64,000 bases of DNA from Streptomyces sp. NBC_01296 (GCF_035984415.1 NZ_CP130720.1:7502001-7566000); one strand, 5' to 3'. Positions 24,374 to 33,706 are shown, counted from the first letter of the stretch. Notes: generated by a model from the letters alone, not told the origin. Numbers and translations are program-made.

Positions 24374-27247
24374 ATGACGGAACGCCGGACCCGCAAACGG
24401 CGAAAGATGTTCGAACGCGAGGCAGAACTCGCCACCGTCGACGAAGCCCTGGAGCAGCTCACCGGATCCCGCGGCGCACGCCGTACGGACACCGTCGCGG
24501 GCGGCGTGCTGCTCGCCTTCTCCGGCCCCGCCGGCCTCGGCAAGACCACCCTCCTCGCCGAGGTGCGCCGCCGCGCCCTCGCCCGCAACTGCACGCTGCT
24601 GGCCGCCCGCGGCGGCGAACAGGAGCAGAGCCAGCCCTTCCACGTCGCCCGCCAGCTCATCCAGCCCCAACTGGCCGGCCACTCCGAGGAGGAACTGCAC
24701 GCCGCCCTCGGCAGCTGGTACCCCATCGTCGGCCCCGCGCTCGGCCTGTGCGCCCCCGAACAGGGCGCCCCGCCCGACCCCCAGGGCCTGCGCGACGGCC
24801 TCGACTGGGTCCTCACCCACCTCACCGTGCAGCGCGCCCCCGTCACCCTCGTCCTCGACGACGCCCACTGGGCCGACCCCGAATCCCTCTCCTGGCTCGC
24901 CGCGTTCGCCCCGCGCGCCGAGCACCTCCCGCTGCTCCTCGTCGTCGCGTACCGCCCCGAGGAACTGCCCGCGCACGCCGAGGCGTTCCGTACGCTGCCC
25001 GGCCGCGCGGGACACCGCCCGCTGGCCCTCGCACCGCTCACCGAGGCCGCCGTGTCCACCCTGGTCCGCGAGGCGGTCGGGGACCACGCCGACGACGCCT
25101 TCTGCCGCGAGGCCTGGGCCGTCACCACCGGCAACCCCTTCGAAGCCGTCGAGCTCACCGCCAAGGTCCGCGACAAGGGCCTCGACCCCACCTCGGCCAG
25201 CGCCCCGCTGCTGCGCGACCTCGCCGCCGCCCAGCGCGGCAGCGGCCTCGTCGCCCGCCTCGAACGCCTCGGCCCCTCCACCGTCCGCTTCGCCTGGGCC
25301 TGCGCCGTCCTGGGCACCGCCATCCCGCAGGAGCTCGCCGCCCGGGTCGGCACACTCGGTCCCGAGGAGGCGGCCGACGCCACCCGGCGGCTGCGGGAGG
25401 CCCGCATCCTGTCCGGCCCCGGCGAAGAGCCCGACGCCGGGCTGGAGTTCGTCCACCCGCTCATCGCCACCGCCCTGTACCGGGCCATCCCCGACGCACT
25501 GCGGGTCGCCCTCCACGGACAGGCCGCCGTGGCCGTCGTCGACGCCGGACTCGGCGCCTCCAACGCCGCCCGCCACCTGCTGGAGACCCACCCCGAGAAC
25601 GACCCCTGGGTGGTACGGACCCTGCGCGAGGCCGCCGCCGAGAACCTGCGGGCCGGCGCCCCCGAGGCCGCCCGCCGCCAGCTCGCCCGCGCCCTGCGCG
25701 AGCCTCCGGACTTCGACGGGCGCGCGGCCGTGCTGTACGAGCTCGGCTGCGCCTCCCTGCTCACCGAACCCGCGAACACCGTGAACCACCTGCGCGCCGC
25801 GCTCGCCGAACCCTTCGACGACCCCGCGCTGCGCCAGGGCATCGTCATCCGGCTCGCCCAGGTCCTCGCCCACAGCGACCGCCTCGCCGAGGCCTCGGAC
25901 TCGCTCGCGCGGGAGATCCCGCACACCCCGGACGCCCGGACCCGACTGCGCCTGCAGTCCGAGCAGTTCATGTGGGACGCCTTCGACGCCGTCGAGCCCG
26001 ACTCCCCGGCGCGCTCGCGCCGGCTGACCCGGCTCGCCGACCGGCTGACCGGCCGCGACCTCACCGAGCGGTACATCATCGGGCTGCGCGCCTGGGACGC
26101 CTGCCTGCGCGGCGAACCCGTGGACGTGGTCCTGCACCACGCCGTACGGGCCCTGGGCAAGGAGTTCAGCTGGGCCTACGAGGACCGCGGCTTCGAGGTA
26201 CCGGTGCTCGCCGCCATGGTCCACATGTACGCCGACCGGCCCGGCCGGGCGGAGGAACTCTTCGAGGCCGGCACCGCCGAGTTCGAACGGCAGGGCTGGC
26301 GCGGGGCCCACCTGTCCTTCGCGTACAGCCTGCGCGCGTACATCCGCTACCGGCGCGGGCGCCTCGCGGAGGCCGAGGAGCTGGCCCGGGCCGGACTGCG
26401 GCTCGCCGAGCGCGTGGGGCGCGGCACGCCCGTGCACTGGTACAACATCGCGATCCTCGCCACGACGCTGCTCGCGCGGGGACGGGTGGACGAGGCCTGG
26501 GAGCTGGCGCAGGAGCACGCGTTGGGGGAGTCCGTCCCGGCAGCGGTGGTCTTCCCCGACCCCCAGACCGTGTACGCCGAACTGCTGCTGGCCCGCGGCC
26601 AGACGAAGGCGGCGGCGGCCGAACTCGAGGCCGTGGACCGCAGGCTGAGCCGGCGCGGGATCCAGAACCCGTCCTGGTGTCCGTGGCAGCTGCACCTGGC
26701 CCGGGCCGTGGCGGCACAGGACCCCGCCAGGGCGCAGGCCCTGACCGCCGATGCGGTACGGCGGGCCCGCGCCTTCGGGGCCCCGTCGGGTGTGGGGCAG
26801 GCGCTGCGGGTGGCGGCGGAGGTGGCGGCCCCGGACGAGCGGGCGGGGCTGCTGACGGAGGCGGTGGAGCTGCTGTCGGCCTCGCCGGCCGGGTACGAGC
26901 TGGCGTGCGCGCTGGCCGCGCTGGCCACGGAGCTCGGGGACGCGGAGCTGCTGGCGCAGGCGGTGGCGACGGCGCGGGAGTGCGGGGCGGACGGGCTGGT
27001 GGCGAGTCTGGGCGGGGCACCGACGGGTGCTGCGGCACAGGGCGGTGTGGGGACGCCCGCCGCGCCGGCGGGCGGTGCGGTCCGGGAGGACGGGCTGACG
27101 GACGAGCAATTCCGGATGGCGGAACTGGCCGTACGGGACGACCCGGCGGCGCGGGGCCGGGACCTGTCCCCGCTCTACCGGAAGCTGGGCACGGACCGGT
27201 CCGGCCTCGCGGAGGCGCTGGAGGTGTTCGCCCGGAGCTCAAGGTGA
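24374..27247 (+). CDS. Large ATP-binding regulator of the LAL/LuxR type with eroded HTH
   Basis: Predicted 957-residue protein starting MTERRTRKRRKMFEREAELATV. The P-loop FSGPAGLGKTTLL lies near residue 55 and Walker B VTLVLDDAHWAD near 157, in an AAA+/NACHT-like ATPase domain. About 550 residues of helical TPR-like repeats follow. LAL regulators normally end with a LuxR helix-turn-helix. Here the last 55 residues read LTDEQFRMAELAVRDD, then directly LSPLYRKLGTDRSGLAEAL. The start and end of a LuxR domain are recognisable, but about 16-18 residues carrying the recognition helix are missing. It may act without direct DNA binding, or be decaying. The gene has GGGGGG before the ATG. It sits just upstream of a mycothiol-dependent enzyme. 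Confidence 0.88.
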   Translation: MTERRTRKRRKMFEREAELATVDEALEQLTGSRGARRTDTVAGGVLLAFSGPAGLGKTTLLAEVRRRALARNCTLLAARGGEQEQSQPFHVARQLIQPQLAGHSEEELHAALGSWYPIVGPALGLCAPEQGAPPDPQGLRDGLDWVLTHLTVQRAPVTLVLDDAHWADPESLSWLAAFAPRAEHLPLLLVVAYRPEELPAHAEAFRTLPGRAGHRPLALAPLTEAAVSTLVREAVGDHADDAFCREAWAVTTGNPFEAVELTAKVRDKGLDPTSASAPLLRDLAAAQRGSGLVARLERLGPSTVRFAWACAVLGTAIPQELAARVGTLGPEEAADATRRLREARILSGPGEEPDAGLEFVHPLIATALYRAIPDALRVALHGQAAVAVVDAGLGASNAARHLLETHPENDPWVVRTLREAAAENLRAGAPEAARRQLARALREPPDFDGRAAVLYELGCASLLTEPANTVNHLRAALAEPFDDPALRQGIVIRLAQVLAHSDRLAEASDSLAREIPHTPDARTRLRLQSEQFMWDAFDAVEPDSPARSRRLTRLADRLTGRDLTERYIIGLRAWDACLRGEPVDVVLHHAVRALGKEFSWAYEDRGFEVPVLAAMVHMYADRPGRAEELFEAGTAEFERQGWRGAHLSFAYSLRAYIRYRRGRLAEAEELARAGLRLAERVGRGTPVHWYNIAILATTLLARGRVDEAWELAQEHALGESVPAAVVFPDPQTVYAELLLARGQTKAAAAELEAVDRRLSRRGIQNPSWCPWQLHLARAVAAQDPARAQALTADAVRRARAFGAPSGVGQALRVAAEVAAPDERAGLLTEAVELLSASPAGYELACALAALATELGDAELLAQAVATARECGADGLVASLGGAPTGAAAQGGVGTPAAPAGGAVREDGLTDEQFRMAELAVRDDPAARGRDLSPLYRKLGTDRSGLAEALEVFARSSR

Positions 27248-27281
27248 CGTGGACCGGTGCCGGCGGGGGCAGGGTCTCGTC

Positions 27282-28133
27282 ATGGACGTCATCGACCACG
27301 GTCAGAGGCTCTCCCACTTCCGCAACGAGACGCTCGCCTTCGAGAAGGCGATCCGGCGTGCGATCGCCGAAGCGGGCGACGGACCGGTCCCGCTCGTGCC
27401 GTCCTGCCCCGGCTGGTCGGCCGCCGACCTCGTCGGGCACCTCGGCGGGGTGCACCGGTTCGTCGGCCGCATCCTGCGCGACCGCCTGGCCGAGGCCCCG
27501 GACCACACCGATCTGACGATCTTCGCGATCCCGCAGGACCCGGCAGTACGGGCGGCCTGGCCGAAGCCGGAGACCGAGCCGAACCGGGGGCCGGTGCCGC
27601 AGGCGCTGACGGAGTGGTTCGCGCAGGGCGCGCGGCAGCTGGAGGGCCTGTTCCGGGAGCTGGGACCGGACGTGCCGGTGTGGACGTGGTCGGTGGACGC
27701 GGCGGATCGCGCGGCGCACACGAGTGGCTTCTGGCTGCGGATGCAGACGATCGAGCTGGCGGTGCACCGGTGGGACGCGGAGTCCGCGACCGGGGCGCCG
27801 GGGCCGATCGACGCGGAGATCGCGGTGGACGCGGTCCCGCAGACCTTCGAGGCGATGGCCCCGTTCCGGCGGGCCATGACCGGGGCCCCGGCCGGGGCGG
27901 GGGAGCGGTACCGCTTGCGGCGGACGGACGGCCCCGAGTCCTGGACGGTCACGTTCTCGGGGGAGCGGGTCCTGGTGGAGCACGGGGTCACGGACCCGGT
28001 GGATGTCGAGGCCGCGGGGACGGCGTCGGACCTGATGCTGTTCCTCTGGCGGCGGATCCCGTCCACCGGCCTGGCGGTCACCGGGGACGCGGACCTGCTG
28101 CCGCACTACTTCACCCTGGTCCCGCCCGTCTGA
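27282..28133 (+). CDS. Mycothiol-dependent maleylpyruvate isomerase family protein
   Basis: Predicted 283-residue protein of the DinB-like/mycothiol maleylpyruvate isomerase N-terminal family. VPSCPGWSAADLVGHLGGVHRFVGRIL near residue 35 is the conserved metal-site block with His. GFWLRMQTIELAVHRWDAE near 149 supplies further His and Asp for the triad, and a C-terminal domain of the MDMPI type follows. Enzymes of this group use mycothiol, a thiol made only by actinobacteria. The substrate here is unknown. I preferred the ATG at 27282 (AGGG upstream) over an in-frame GTG at 27249, which begins with non-conserved residues. A 9-bp hairpin starts one base after the stop. Confidence 0.86.
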   Translation: MDVIDHGQRLSHFRNETLAFEKAIRRAIAEAGDGPVPLVPSCPGWSAADLVGHLGGVHRFVGRILRDRLAEAPDHTDLTIFAIPQDPAVRAAWPKPETEPNRGPVPQALTEWFAQGARQLEGLFRELGPDVPVWTWSVDAADRAAHTSGFWLRMQTIELAVHRWDAESATGAPGPIDAEIAVDAVPQTFEAMAPFRRAMTGAPAGAGERYRLRRTDGPESWTVTFSGERVLVEHGVTDPVDVEAAGTASDLMLFLWRRIPSTGLAVTGDADLLPHYFTLVPPV

Positions 28134-28166
28134 CCGCTGCGCGGAGCCGACAGCCCTGCGCAGCGG
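28134..28166 (+). terminator. Hairpin directly after the mycothiol-dependent enzyme
   Basis: CCGCTGCGC (28134-28142) pairs perfectly with GCGCAGCGG (28158-28166) across a 15-base loop. Confidence 0.55.
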
Positions 28167-28270
28167 CCCCCCACCACCCCCGCCGCCGGAGGCCGGACCG
28201 GAGGCGCGCCCTCCGGGTGATGGGCGGGGCCCGGGGCCGGAAAAGGCGGGCGGGCACGTACCATGGCGGC

Positions 28271-28771
28271 ATGTCCTTCCTCCGCCGCAACCGCGCCGCC
28301 ACACCCGCCGGCCCGGACTTCGACGTCCTGGCCATGGACCCGGGGGACTGGCCGGGCAATCTCGGGGCCGGGCTGCTGCCCGCGCCCGACGGCAGCTGCC
28401 AGGGCGTCTTTCTCCGCTACGACCTGTTCGGCGGACGCGGCCCCGCAATGATCATCGGCAACCTCCCCGAGGGCTCCCCCGCCCGGGAGCTCACCGAGGG
28501 CCAGGTCCCCTTCGAGGTGGCCCAGCTCCTCGACGCCCTCGAGAACGACGAGGACGTCGAGGTCACCGGCACCGAGGACTGCCCCGTCATGCAGGGCGAC
28601 AACCTCCTCATCGTCCGGAAGATCAAGCTCTCCGAGGGCCGGATCAGCTGCGTGCAGTTCGACCGCAGCGACAACGTGCTGGTCACCATCGCGAGCTGGG
28701 ACCGGCCCATCACCGACGACCTGTACGCCCTCCTGAAGCCGCTCCCCGCCGAGCTCTTCCAGCAGGGGTAG
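28271..28771 (+). CDS. Conserved-type hypothetical protein
   Basis: Predicted 166-residue soluble acidic protein, from the ATG at 28271 to 28771. The N-terminus is basic and short (MSFLRRNRAATPAG). The rest alternates strands and acidic turns: FDVLAMDPGDWPGNLGAGLLPAPDGSCQGVFLRYDLFGG, later LLIVRKIKLSEGRISCVQFDRSDNVLVTIASWDRPI. I know no domain for it. It is convergent with the steroid dehydrogenase, with a shared hairpin at the two stops. Confidence 0.72.
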   Translation: MSFLRRNRAATPAGPDFDVLAMDPGDWPGNLGAGLLPAPDGSCQGVFLRYDLFGGRGPAMIIGNLPEGSPARELTEGQVPFEVAQLLDALENDEDVEVTGTEDCPVMQGDNLLIVRKIKLSEGRISCVQFDRSDNVLVTIASWDRPITDDLYALLKPLPAELFQQG

Positions 28772-28775
28772 CAGC

Positions 28776-28794
28776 CACCCCCTACTAGGGGGTG
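28776..28794. terminator. Bidirectional hairpin overlapping the kstD-like stop
   Basis: CACCCCC (28776-28782) and GGGGGTG (28788-28794) pair around a five-base loop, TACTA. The right arm overlaps the last codons of the minus-strand gene, so the stop codon itself is inside the hairpin. Confidence 0.6.
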
Positions 28795-30584
28795 TCCGCG
28801 ATGTCGTTCGCCGCCACGTAGCCGAACGTCATCGCGGGGCCGATCGTCGACCCCGCCCCCGCGTAGCTGTGCCCCATCACCGCCGCGCTCGCGTTGCCCG
28901 CCGCCCACAGGCCCCGGATCACCGAGCCGTCCGGCCGCAGGGCGCGCGCCCGTGCGTCCGTGACGATGCCGCCCTTCGTGCCCAGGTCACCCGGCACGAT
29001 CTTGAAGGCGTAGAACGGCGGCGCCCAGATCGGGGCCAGGCACGAGTTCGGCTGCACCCCCGGGTCCGTGTAGTAGTGGTCGTACGCCGTGTCGCCCCGG
29101 TGGAAGTCGGGGTCGGTCCCGTTCCACGCCTGCGCGTTGAACCGGTTGAGGGTCGCCCGGAGCGCTCCCGCCGGGACCCCGATCTGGCCGGCCAGCGCGT
29201 CCCACGTCCACGCCTTCTTCGCCGCGCCCGCCTGGTACCACGAGTCCGGGAAGACGATCGTCGGCAGGATGTCCCTGAACAGGTACTTGTTGCGGTAGTT
29301 CTGATCCACGATCAGCCACGCCGGGATGTGCGAGCCGACCGAGCCCCGGTCCTTCTCGTACATCACGTGCACCACATCGCTGTACGGGGCCGCCTCGTTG
29401 ACGAAACGCGCGCCCGCCCCGTTCACGATCAGCCCGCCCGGCAGGGTGCGTTCGGCGAGGCAGAAGTACGGTTCGCCCGGCAGCGGGATCGACGGACCCC
29501 ACCACGCGTCCTCCATCAGCGCCAGCGCCGCCCCCGCCCGCTGCCCGGCCCGGATCCCGTCGCCCGTGTTCTCCTTGGCGCCGACCGACCACTGGGTGCC
29601 GATCGGCTGCTGCTGGTACTGCGCCCGCATCTGCGCGTTGTGCTCGAAGCCGCCCGAGCCGACGACCACGCCCTTGCGGGCCCGTACGACCCCCCGTACC
29701 CCCTCCTTCTCCACCACCACACCGGTGACCGCACCCGCCTCCTGCACCAGGTCGACCAGCGGGCTGTTCAGCCAGAGCGGCACCCCCGCCTGCATCAGTC
29801 CGGCCCGCAGGCCGGCCGCCAGTGCCTGGCCCATCGTGAGCGGCTTCTGCCCGTACAGTGCGGCCTTGGCGCCGCGCGCCAGGCACTCCGTGGACACCGC
29901 CAGCCCCTTGGCGTTCACGGCGGCCAGGTTCAGCCACTTGTAGTCCTGGCTGAACACCACCATCCCGGCGGGGACCGGCAGGTACGCCGGGTTCAGCCGG
30001 GCCAGTTCGGCGCCCAGGAGATGGCCGTCGATCTGGTCGGGCTCGATGGACCGGCCGTTCGGCAGCCCGCCCGGGAGGTCCGGGTAGTAGTCGCTGTACC
30101 CGTCCATGTACCGGAAGCGCAGCGGGCTGTTGGCCATCACGAAGTCGAGCATCCGGGGGCCGTTGGCGAGGAAGGCCGCCTGCCGGTCCGCCGACGAGCC
30201 GTCGCCGACGACCGCCGCCAGGTACGCAGCCGCCTTCTGCGGGGTGTCCGGCACCCCCGCGGCCAGGATCACCGAGTTGTTCGGCAGCCAGATCCCGGCC
30301 CCGGAGCGCGCCGCAGAACCGCCGAAGGTCGGCGCCTTCTCGACCACCAGCACGCTCAGACCCCGCCTGGCGGCGGTGAGCGCGGCGGTCATCCCGGACG
30401 CCCCGGACCCGACCACCACGACGTCGTACTCACCGAGCGGAACCCCGTCCGCGGCCCGCGCGGCGGCGGACGGCAGCACGGCGGCCGCGACCACCCCCGC
30501 CCCGGCCCCGGCGAGGACCGTCCGACGGGAGGGGAGAGCGGGGCGGAGGGGGTCGGGGCGTACGGAATCAGCGCTTGCGGACAT
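28785..30584 (-). CDS. Tat-exported 3-ketosteroid-delta1-dehydrogenase-like flavoprotein
   Basis: Predicted 599-residue FAD-dependent dehydrogenase. SRRTVLAGAGAGVVAAAV (residues 19-36) followed by AARA is a twin-arginine signal, so the folded flavoprotein is probably exported. YDVVVVGSGASGMTAA (about 53-68) binds FAD. YSDYYPDLPGG near 160 and GHSYAGAGSTIGPAMTFGY near 571 are hallmark segments of the KstD/fumarate-reductase-type steroid dehydrogenases, the latter with the Tyr and Gly that hold the 3-keto group. KstD introduces the C1-C2 double bond in 3-ketosteroids. The gene is monocistronic, with operator site 3 49 bp upstream of the start and a strong terminator further up. Substrate specificity is inferred; other enoate or 3-keto substrates are possible. 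Confidence 0.87.
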   Translation of the reverse strand: MSASADSVRPDPLRPALPSRRTVLAGAGAGVVAAAVLPSAAARAADGVPLGEYDVVVVGSGASGMTAALTAARRGLSVLVVEKAPTFGGSAARSGAGIWLPNNSVILAAGVPDTPQKAAAYLAAVVGDGSSADRQAAFLANGPRMLDFVMANSPLRFRYMDGYSDYYPDLPGGLPNGRSIEPDQIDGHLLGAELARLNPAYLPVPAGMVVFSQDYKWLNLAAVNAKGLAVSTECLARGAKAALYGQKPLTMGQALAAGLRAGLMQAGVPLWLNSPLVDLVQEAGAVTGVVVEKEGVRGVVRARKGVVVGSGGFEHNAQMRAQYQQQPIGTQWSVGAKENTGDGIRAGQRAGAALALMEDAWWGPSIPLPGEPYFCLAERTLPGGLIVNGAGARFVNEAAPYSDVVHVMYEKDRGSVGSHIPAWLIVDQNYRNKYLFRDILPTIVFPDSWYQAGAAKKAWTWDALAGQIGVPAGALRATLNRFNAQAWNGTDPDFHRGDTAYDHYYTDPGVQPNSCLAPIWAPPFYAFKIVPGDLGTKGGIVTDARARALRPDGSVIRGLWAAGNASAAVMGHSYAGAGSTIGPAMTFGYVAANDIADTP

Positions 30585-30632
30585 GGGCGGGCTCCAGCGG
30601 AGTGGGGAGGGCGGGACGGCGGCTCCAGCATT

Positions 30633-30649
30633 TCTGATGCTGAGTCAGA
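30633..30649. promoter_or_regulatory. Candidate operator, site 3 (kstD-like gene)
   Basis: TCTGATGCTGAGTCAGA has the same arms and spacing as sites 1 and 2. It is preceded by TT and followed by AAA, and its near edge is 48 bp upstream of the dehydrogenase start. Confidence 0.7.
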
Positions 30650-30727
30650 AAAGGTGTTCGGGGGATCATGTGATGTCAAGGCATACGCAGGGACGGCGAG
30701 CCGGGCCGAGACGGCCCCGAACGCACG

Positions 30728-30771
30728 AAATCCCGTGGTACGCACAGCGAGTGCGTACACCACGGGATTTT
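30728..30771 (-). terminator. Strong hairpin with T/A tracts between the kinase and kstD-like genes
   Basis: AAATCCCGTGGTACGCAC (30728-30745) pairs with 30751-30771 across a 5-base AGCGA loop, with one 2-base bulge. A and T tracts flank the stem on both sides, so it can work in both directions. It lies after the APH-fold kinase gene and insulates the promoter of the dehydrogenase. Confidence 0.8.
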
Positions 30772-30795
30772 CGTACGGGGTGCGGGCCGCCGGGA

Positions 30796-31920
30796 TCAGC
30801 GGGTGCCGACCGCCGCGCGTACCGCCCTGCGCGCCATGCCGCAGTCGTCGTGCAGACGGCGCAGCAGCAGCCGCTGCTCCTCGCCGGAGGACAGGGAGCC
30901 CACCGGCAGGGGCTGGGTCGGAGCGGTCGCCAGCATGGAGCGCTGGACCGCCGTCTCACACATCCTGATCTCCCGGGTCAGCACCAGCATCAGGTTGACC
31001 AGGAACGCGTCCCGCGAGGCCGGACCGGCCGACTGGGCGAGCCGGCTGATCTGACTGCGGGCGGCCGGGGCGTCGCCCAGCACCGTCCACAGCGTGGCCA
31101 GGTCGTAGCCGGGCAGGTACCAGCCCGCGTGCTCCCAGTCGAGCAGCACCGGCCCGGCCGGGGACAGCAGCAGGTTCGACAGGAGTGCGTCACCGTGGTT
31201 GAACTGCCGCTGCACACCGGCCAGTTTCAGCCCGCACAGCAGTTTCTGCAGATCACCCAGGTCCCGGTCGGTGAGCAGTCCCAGCTCGTGGTAACGCGCC
31301 ACCCGCTGCGGGTAGTTCAGCGGGTCCCCGAACAGATCGGTCGGCGGGCGCCACTGGTTCACCCGGCACACCGCGCCCAGGGCGGCCCGTACGTCGGCCC
31401 GCGGCGGGGCCTCCACGGGGTGCCGCTGCAATGCTGCGACCCGGCCCGCCATCCGTTCGACCACCAGCGTGCAGTTCTCGGGGTCCGCGGCGATCAGCCG
31501 TGGCACCCGGACCGGCGGGCGGTGTCGGACGAACGTCCGGTACGACGCTATTTCGTGCCGGTACCGCTCGCGCCATTCCGGCGAGTGGTCCAGTAAAACC
31601 TTGGCGACGGCGGTCATCCGGCCCGTCGTCCCGACCAGGAGGACCGACCGGCCGCTGCGCCGCAGCACCTGTACCGGCGCGAACTCCGGGCAGATGCGCT
31701 GCACCGAGGCGAGCGCGGTGCGCAGTTGCGCCCCCTGCGGCCCCGAGAGGTCGATTCTTCCGCTGAGCGGCTGCGATCCGGCCCCCGGCATCCGCCGCGC
31801 CCGTACGGCGCCCTGCGCCGGTGCCGCCTGGCGGCCGGGGTCGAGGTAGGGGCCGCCGCCCGCCTGGAGCGTGCGGTGCGGCCGAACCGGGGCGGACACG
31901 GAGGACGTTGCTGCGTACAT
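30796..31920 (-). CDS. Aminoglycoside phosphotransferase-fold kinase
   Basis: Predicted 374-residue protein. The first 60 residues are Ala/Pro/Arg-rich and probably unstructured. The kinase core starts near 70 (VLLVGTTGRMTAVAKVLLDHSPEWRERYRHEIASY, with the ATP-site Lys). The catalytic loop FNHGDALLSNLLLSPAGPVLLDWEHAGW near 242 carries His, Asp and Asn and then the metal-binding Asp. The family includes antibiotic, choline and homoserine kinases, and the substrate cannot be told. The product is cytoplasmic. It is divergent from the NsdA-like regulator across 230 bp. Confidence 0.82.
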   Translation of the reverse strand: MYAATSSVSAPVRPHRTLQAGGGPYLDPGRQAAPAQGAVRARRMPGAGSQPLSGRIDLSGPQGAQLRTALASVQRICPEFAPVQVLRRSGRSVLLVGTTGRMTAVAKVLLDHSPEWRERYRHEIASYRTFVRHRPPVRVPRLIAADPENCTLVVERMAGRVAALQRHPVEAPPRADVRAALGAVCRVNQWRPPTDLFGDPLNYPQRVARYHELGLLTDRDLGDLQKLLCGLKLAGVQRQFNHGDALLSNLLLSPAGPVLLDWEHAGWYLPGYDLATLWTVLGDAPAARSQISRLAQSAGPASRDAFLVNLMLVLTREIRMCETAVQRSMLATAPTQPLPVGSLSSGEEQRLLLRRLHDDCGMARRAVRAAVGTR

Positions 31921-32150
31921 GGCGTTACGGATCCCTTCGTGCGCCGACGAGTTGCGTACGCCACCCCGCCGGTCCCGTACTTCACCCTGGGGAGTTCCGC
32001 CCGGAGACCGGGTCGGGGAGGCGCATTCCTACCTGACACCCGGCCGTGGGTGGCGGACCATCTTGCGTGCCCTGGCGAAGCCTGGCGAATAGTCGCTGGG
32101 CATCTGACGGCGGGCTACTGTCAAATCAGCCGAGAACCTGGGGGCTTGAC

Positions 32151-33632
32151 GTGAGCAAAGGACCAAACACCCGCTTGAACGACTTGTTCGGCATGGCCGG
32201 CTGGTCGAAGGGTGAGCTGGCGAGGATGGTCAACCGGCAGGCGGCGGCCATGGGTCACCACCAACTGGCCACCGACACCTCGCGGGTACGGCGCTGGATC
32301 GACATGGGGGAGACCCCGCGCGAACCGGTGCCCACCGTACTGGCAGCCCTGTTCACCGAGCGGCTCGGTCGTGTCGTGACCATCGAGGACCTCGGGTTCG
32401 TACGGCAGCGGCGCACCTCCAAACGGCAGCCGGACGGGGCGAAGGACAACCCCGACGGAATGCCCTGGGCGCCCGAACGCACAGCCGCGGTCCTCACCGA
32501 ATTCACGGGAATGGACCTCATGCTCAACCGACGCGGTCTGATGGGCGCGGGTGTCGCGCTCACCGCAGGCTCCGCCCTCACCTACGCCATGAACGACTGG
32601 CTGCACACCGATCCCGCCCCCGCCAAGTCCCCGCAGGCCTTCGGCGACTCCTTCCAGGCCGACCCGGCCGGCTACGACCGCTACGAGGCCGCCCCCATCG
32701 GCTCCCAGGAGATCGAGGCCCTGGAGCGCTCCGTGGAGGTCTTCCGCGCCTGGGACGCCTCCCGAGGGGGCGGACTGCAGCGCAAGGCCGTGGTCGGCCA
32801 GCTCAACGAGGTCGGCGGCATGCTCGCGTACCACCACCCCGACCACCTGCAGCGGCGGCTGTGGGGCGTGGCGGCCAACCTCGCCGTGCTGGCGGGCTGG
32901 ATGTCCCACGACGTGGGTCTCGAACCCACCGCGCAGAAGTACTTCGTCATCGCCGCGCACGCCGCCCGGGAGGGCGGGGACCGGCCACGGGCCGGCGAAG
33001 CGCTGTCCCGGGCGGCGCGCCAGATGGTCCACCTGGGCAAGCCGAACGAGGCCCTCGACCTGATGAAGCTGGCACAGTCGGGCTCCGGCGAGCAGACCCT
33101 GCCGCGCACCCGCGCCATGCTGCACACCATCGAGGCCTGGGCACAGGCCTCGATGGGCAAGGGCCAGGCCATGCGCCGCACCCTCGGCGAGGCCGAGGAC
33201 CTGTTCGTGTCGGACCAGGGTGACGTGCCCCCGCCGTCGTGGATGCAGAACTTCGACGAGGCGGACCTGCACGGCATGCAGGCCCTGGCGTTCCGCACCC
33301 TCGCCGAACACGACCCCTCGGTCGCGCCGATCGCCCAGCGGCACGCCCGGGAGGCGCTGCGGCTGCGGTCCGGCGGCCACCAGCGCTCGCAGATCTTCGA
33401 CTACATCTCCATGGCGTCGGCCTGCTTCATCGCCGACGACCCGGAACAGGCCGACCGCTACGCCCGCCTCGCGCTGGTCTCGATGAACGAGACCTCCTCG
33501 CACCGGACGTGGGACCGGCTGCGCGAGATGTACCGGCTCACCGGCCAGTACGCCGGGTACGCGCGCATCGAGGACCTGCGCGCGGAGATCAAGTTGGCCC
33601 TGCCGAACAGCCCGACGCAGCACAGCGTCTAG
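32151..33632 (+). CDS. NsdA-like TPR regulator
   Basis: Predicted 493-residue protein starting at a GTG with GGGGG about eight bases upstream. An N-terminal XRE-like segment (NDLFGMAGWSKGELARMVNRQAAAMGHHQLATDTSRVRRWIDMGE) is followed by a twin-Arg plus hydrophobic stretch NRRGLMGAGVALTAGSALTYA near residue 123, then TPR-like helical repeats to the end. This arrangement matches the NsdA family of Streptomyces, which represses sporulation and antibiotic production in S. coelicolor. Several paralogues share it, so orthology to nsdA itself is not claimed. The hydrophobic stretch may be a buried helix rather than a signal. It is divergent from the APH-fold kinase. Confidence 0.82.
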   Translation: MSKGPNTRLNDLFGMAGWSKGELARMVNRQAAAMGHHQLATDTSRVRRWIDMGETPREPVPTVLAALFTERLGRVVTIEDLGFVRQRRTSKRQPDGAKDNPDGMPWAPERTAAVLTEFTGMDLMLNRRGLMGAGVALTAGSALTYAMNDWLHTDPAPAKSPQAFGDSFQADPAGYDRYEAAPIGSQEIEALERSVEVFRAWDASRGGGLQRKAVVGQLNEVGGMLAYHHPDHLQRRLWGVAANLAVLAGWMSHDVGLEPTAQKYFVIAAHAAREGGDRPRAGEALSRAARQMVHLGKPNEALDLMKLAQSGSGEQTLPRTRAMLHTIEAWAQASMGKGQAMRRTLGEAEDLFVSDQGDVPPPSWMQNFDEADLHGMQALAFRTLAEHDPSVAPIAQRHAREALRLRSGGHQRSQIFDYISMASACFIADDPEQADRYARLALVSMNETSSHRTWDRLREMYRLTGQYAGYARIEDLRAEIKLALPNSPTQHSV

Positions 33633-33683
33633 CCGTGCGCGGGCACCCGGTGCGTGCACCGGCAGCCGTACGGAGAAGAGAAA

Positions 33684-33705
33684 GGCCGCGCCGTCCGGCG
33701 CGGCC
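33684..33705 (-). terminator. Terminator of the SpoIIE-type phosphatase gene
   Basis: GGCCGCGCC and GGCGCGGCC form a perfect 9-bp stem with a GTCC loop. On the minus strand it is followed by TTTCTCTTC, which fits intrinsic termination. Confidence 0.7.
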
Positions 33706-33706
33706 C

